The translations under genes and the position numbers were made by a program. This document shows positions 61,108 to 64,000 of a stretch of DNA of 64,000 nucleotides, piece after piece. The notes under the pieces were generated by a model. The model did not search any database, was not told where the DNA came from, and saw only the letters and a list, made by a program, of their open reading frames with translations. The stretch's first letter is position 1, and each line of letters opens with the position of its first letter. Source of the DNA: Parvibaculum sp. (GTDB taxonomy: Bacteria > Pseudomonadota > Alphaproteobacteria > Parvibaculales > Parvibaculaceae). Where the stretch lies: the NCBI RefSeq assembly GCF_030651915.1, contig NZ_JAUSBV010000002.1, forward strand, positions 200,414-264,413. Reading direction: 5' to 3'.

Positions 61108-62361
61108 TTATCTCAGCCGTACAAGCAGCGTCTCGAATCCACGGAATGACGGAAGGTGGCGCCGCCGTCCGGGTTTGCTGCCAGGGGTCATGTTCGGGAA
61201 GCGGGTGACAAGCATGGCAATGCCGATCTGTGCTTCGAGGCGGGCCAATGGTGCGCCGAGGCACATACGCGTGCCGCCGCCAAAGGCGTGATGATGCGTG
61301 TCCTGCCGTTCAATATCGAACTTGTGCGGCTCGGGATAGACGGCCGGATCATGGTTGGCTGCGGCCAGCGACGTCGATAGCGACCGGCCCGCCTCGACCG
61401 GACAACCGCCGATCGTCATGTCGTGATGCGGCAGGCGGCCGGAATCCGTCACCGGCGTGTCGTAGCGCAACATTTCCTCGACCGCATTGACGATGAGACC
61501 GGGATTGTCGCGCAGCCTGGTCATCTGGTCCGGATGTGCGATCAGCGCATGAACGCCGTTGCCGATCAGATCGGTTGTCGTTACATTGCCGGCCGTCAGC
61601 AGCAATGTGCACATGCTGACGATCTCGTTATTGTCGAGGCTGCTTCCCTCCTCTTCCGCGCGGATCAGGTCGGAGATCAGGTCGTTGCCCAGCGCCTCGC
61701 GGCGCCGGGCGATCATCTCGCGGAAGAAGCCGCGCATGGCTTCGCCCGAAAGGTGGATCCGCGCCTTCGTCTCTTCACCTGCGACCGGATCGAAACCGAG
61801 CACCACATCGTCCGACCAGCGCTTGAAATCGTCGCGGCGATCGAGTGGCACGCCCAACATTTCGGCGATCACCATGGTCGGCAGCGGCCCCGCAAATACC
61901 GCAATCAGATCGACTTCGTCATGGTCTTCCATCGCATTGAGCAGCTCTTCGGCGATCGCGGCGATGCGCCCGCGCATCGTTTCGATGGCGCGCGGGTTGA
62001 AGGCCTGGCTCACCAGTCCCCGCAGACGCCGGTGATCCGGTTCATCGGAAAAGAGCATAGACGGCTCGAAGGTGTTTTCGGCCTCCACCGACGCGCCGGT
62101 GATCAGGCGGATATAGGCATCGGGCAGGGCATGGCGCGGATCGACATGCAGGGTTTTGTCGCGCAGAACGGCGCGAACGTCGTCGTGCCGGGTCAGAAAA
62201 ATTCGGCCCAGTTCCCGATCGCGATGCACCGGGTCGCGGGTCCGCATTTCATCGAGCACCCGGTAGAGATCCTCGCGGTAGGCCTCGTCGAGGGCCGTCA
62301 GGCCGATGCCCGTCCGTATCGGCGTGGCGCGATCTGCGGCCGCGGCGTCCTTGCCTGTCAT
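61108..62361 (-). CDS. Cytochrome P450
   Basis: A 417-residue soluble bacterial P450. The I-helix is LLLTAGNVTTTDLIGNG with the AG-x-x-T pattern, the K-helix EEMLR supplies the E-x-x-R pair, and the haem loop FGGGTRMCLG carries the Cys ligand near residue 367. The meander PAVYPEPHKFDIERQD precedes it. The oxidised substrate is unknown. No ferredoxin or reductase gene is adjacent, so electrons must come from elsewhere. It lies 65 bp upstream of the amidase gene; the P450 and amidase could be one transcript. Confidence 0.95.
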   Translation of the reverse strand: MTGKDAAAADRATPIRTGIGLTALDEAYREDLYRVLDEMRTRDPVHRDRELGRIFLTRHDDVRAVLRDKTLHVDPRHALPDAYIRLITGASVEAENTFEPSMLFSDEPDHRRLRGLVSQAFNPRAIETMRGRIAAIAEELLNAMEDHDEVDLIAVFAGPLPTMVIAEMLGVPLDRRDDFKRWSDDVVLGFDPVAGEETKARIHLSGEAMRGFFREMIARRREALGNDLISDLIRAEEEGSSLDNNEIVSMCTLLLTAGNVTTTDLIGNGVHALIAHPDQMTRLRDNPGLIVNAVEEMLRYDTPVTDSGRLPHHDMTIGGCPVEAGRSLSTSLAAANHDPAVYPEPHKFDIERQDTHHHAFGGGTRMCLGAPLARLEAQIGIAMLVTRFPNMTPGSKPGRRRHLPSFRGFETLLVRLR

Positions 62362-62466
62362 TGGGCCTCTCCCTTTTCTTGTTGTTCGGGAAAGACTAGA
62401 CGCCCCGGGGGCCCTGCGTCCATCCGGCGCTTGCCTTTGCGGGCGCGGCGGCCGATCTTGCCTTTC

Positions 62467-63696
62467 ATGGGTATGATGACTGACAGCGATGTGCTGATTG
62501 TCGGCGGCGGGTTGACCGGCCTGCCGCTGGCGTTGGCCTGCGCGCAAGGCGGCTTGAGCGTCACTGTGGTCGACGTGCTCGACCCGGCGACGGCGACAGA
62601 TGCGAAATTCGACGGCCGCGTTTCGGCGATTGCCTTCGCCTCCTGCCGCATGTTCGAGCGGCTCGGCGTGACGCAGCATCTTCAGGGCCAGATGCAGCCG
62701 ATCAACGACATCATGGTGTCGGACGGGCGGGTGCGCGAGGGCGCCTCGCCTTTGTTCCTGCATTTCGATCACAAGGAAATCGGCGACGAACCGCTCGGGC
62801 ACCTGATCGAGAACCGGCATACGCGCATCGCGCTGCAAAAGGCGGTGGCGGCCGAACCGGCGATCCGGCTGATTGCGCCGCAATCGGTCGCCCATGTCGA
62901 CTACGGCGCCGGCGTCACCGCGACGCTCGCCAATGGCGAAAGCGTGACGGCGCGGCTTTGCTTTGCCGCCGATGGACGCGGCTCGCCGACGCGTGAGGCC
63001 GCCGGCATCCGCACCGTCGGCTGGGACTACGGGCAGACCGGCATTGTTTGCACCGTTGAGCACGAATTGCCGCATGAGGGCGTGGCGCAGGAATATTTCC
63101 TGCCCGGCGGGCCCTTCGCGATCCTGCCGATGGTCGGCAATCGCGCCTCGCTGGTCTGGACCGAAAAGACCGCCGACGCCAAAGCCATTCTCGCGCTTGG
63201 CGACGACGCTTTCGCCGAGGAGATGCGGGCGCGCTTCGGCGACTATCTCGGTGCGTGTGCACCTGTCGGACCGCGCTGGTCCTATCCCCTCACCCTGCAG
63301 CTGGCGCGCGACTATGTGCGCCCGCGTCTCGCGCTGGTCGGCGATGCGGCGCATGGCATTCACCCGATCGCGGGCCAAGGGCTCAATCTCGGGCTTCGGG
63401 ATGTCGCGGCCGCCGCCGAAGTCGCCGTCGATGCGGCGCGGCTCGGTCTCGATATCGGGGCGCTCGACGTGCTGGAGCGCTACCAGCGCTGGCGGCGCTT
63501 CGACAATGTGGCGCTGTCGCTGCTGATGGACGGGCTGAACCGCTTGTTTTCAAACGACATCGGCCCCTTGCGCCTTGCGCGCGATCTCGGGCTCGGGATC
63601 GTCAACGAGTTGCCGCCGCTCCGCCGTTTCTTCATGCGCCATGCAGGTGGTGCCGTCGGCGATCTGCCGCGCCTGCTCAAGGGCGAAGCGGTCTGA
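62467..63696 (+). CDS. UbiH/UbiF/VisC-type FAD-dependent hydroxylase
   Basis: A 409-residue flavoprotein monooxygenase of the ubiquinone biosynthesis hydroxylase family. The FAD dinucleotide motif VGGGLTGLPLALACAQGG is at residues 11-28, the GRVSAIAFASCRMFERLG block lies near residue 50, and RLALVGDAAHGIHPIAGQGLNLGLRDVAAAAE near residue 285 is the second FAD motif and is diagnostic. It would hydroxylate the aromatic ring of the quinone precursor; which carbon (C5, C1 or C6) cannot be told. Starts at 62473 and 62476 are close alternatives. Confidence 0.88.
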   Translation: MGMMTDSDVLIVGGGLTGLPLALACAQGGLSVTVVDVLDPATATDAKFDGRVSAIAFASCRMFERLGVTQHLQGQMQPINDIMVSDGRVREGASPLFLHFDHKEIGDEPLGHLIENRHTRIALQKAVAAEPAIRLIAPQSVAHVDYGAGVTATLANGESVTARLCFAADGRGSPTREAAGIRTVGWDYGQTGIVCTVEHELPHEGVAQEYFLPGGPFAILPMVGNRASLVWTEKTADAKAILALGDDAFAEEMRARFGDYLGACAPVGPRWSYPLTLQLARDYVRPRLALVGDAAHGIHPIAGQGLNLGLRDVAAAAEVAVDAARLGLDIGALDVLERYQRWRRFDNVALSLLMDGLNRLFSNDIGPLRLARDLGLGIVNELPPLRRFFMRHAGGAVGDLPRLLKGEAV

Positions 63697-63999
63697 TCAC
63701 TCCCGGCTGAGCCCTCCGCGTTCCAGCGCCGTCAGATAGTCGGTCCAGATCTTCTCGCGGTCGCGGCCGAGGCGATAAAGCGTCTCCCAGGTGAAGAGGC
63801 CGCTGTCGTGGCCGTCGTCGAAGAGAATGCGCAACGCATAGTTGCCGACCGGTTCAAGGCCGGTCATCGCAACGGCCGCCTTGCCTGGCACGGTCTTCTT
63901 CTGTCCGCTGCCATGTCCTTGTACCTCGGCCGACGGGCTTTCAACGCGCAGGAGCTCCGCCTCCAGCCGGAAGTGGGCGCCGTCGTCGAAGGCGATGTC
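63697..63999 (-). CDS. DUF971 family protein (5' end outside window)
   Basis: The frame is open to the right edge. Visible residues include AFDDGAHFRLEAELLRVESPSAEVQGHGSGQKKTV, then GLEPVGNYALRILFDDGHDSGLFTWETLYRLG and the end ALERGGLSRE. This is the DUF971 pattern, the small domain similar to the N-terminal part of gamma-butyrobetaine hydroxylase, often linked to Fe-S carrier genes. At least 100 residues are present; a few at the amino end are missing. Its stop abuts the stop of the UbiH-type gene with no gap. Confidence 0.85.
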   Translation of the reverse strand, partial: DIAFDDGAHFRLEAELLRVESPSAEVQGHGSGQKKTVPGKAAVAMTGLEPVGNYALRILFDDGHDSGLFTWETLYRLGRDREKIWTDYLTALERGGLSRE

Positions 64000-64000
64000 G

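Overview
The window reads as chromosomal DNA of a free-living alphaproteobacterium. It is GC-rich and densely coded. The order secB-dnaQ-coaE-aroE-maf-ppsR / hemE-hemH-hemJ-rho / mnmE-mnmG-rsmG-parA-parB / holA-lptE-leuS is the origin-proximal arrangement known from Caulobacterales and Hyphomicrobiales. Other alphaproteobacterial marks are parS sites (TGTTTCACGTGAAACA), a LexA box of the GTTC-N7-GTTC type and CtrA-like TTAACCAT motifs. A Parvibaculum-like member of Hyphomicrobiales would fit, but the genus cannot be fixed from sequence reading alone.

Region 1 (1-9.2 kb): the end of secB, a leftward housekeeping block (dnaQ, a VOC protein, coaE, aroE, maf, ppsR), a 549-bp gap with DnaA-box-like sites and a 13-bp inverted repeat that is the best candidate for oriC, then rightward hemE-hemH-hemJ and rho behind a 324-bp leader. 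Region 2 (9.2-17.5 kb): accessory enzymes (GFA protein, quinone oxidoreductase, LysE exporter, dienelactone hydrolase, LysR regulator, acetyltransferase), a dinD gene directly behind a perfect LexA box, and a large YyaL-type thioredoxin-domain protein. Region 3 (17.2-28.9 kb): DUF6489 gene, mnmE, a 154-bp palindromic repeat, mnmG, rsmG, parA and parB with three parS sites, then the convergent holA-lptE-leuS-DUF3576 block. Between parB and holA lies a cluster of TGTGACAG-type repeats.

Region 4 (29-40.6 kb): a porin, two tandem PAPS-type sulfotransferases, a ThiE-like protein, yggS, an L,D-transpeptidase-like gene, an unknown gene, a TPR-sulfotransferase fusion, a CenR-like response regulator, small thioesterases, a stand-alone cyclic-nucleotide-binding protein and a TetR regulator. 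Region 5 (40.8-47 kb): xth, an unknown gene, and a polyamine-type cluster of aminotransferase, small membrane protein, gamma-glutamylpolyamine synthetase-like glutamine synthetase and PuuD-like hydrolase. Region 6 (47-51.7 kb): lolA-ftsK-dapC, transcribed leftward from a region holding a perfect DnaA box and a CtrA-like palindrome.

Region 7 (51.8-57.1 kb): a nitrogen island of three Amt transporters and one PII protein. Three similar sigma-54-like promoters lie 90-120 bp upstream of amt1, glnK and amt3, and an NtrC-type site lies upstream of glnK. Region 8 (57.4-64 kb): a membrane-anchored PQQ quinohemoprotein alcohol dehydrogenase, an amidase, a cytochrome P450, a UbiH-type flavin hydroxylase and the end of a DUF971 gene.

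No rRNA, CRISPR array, insertion sequence or convincing tRNA was seen. The most interesting non-coding structure is the set of coordinated cis-elements: an origin-like gap, the parS trio, the sigma-54 set, the LexA-dinD pair, and a 22-bp repeat shared between the parB-holA gap and the tetR start.
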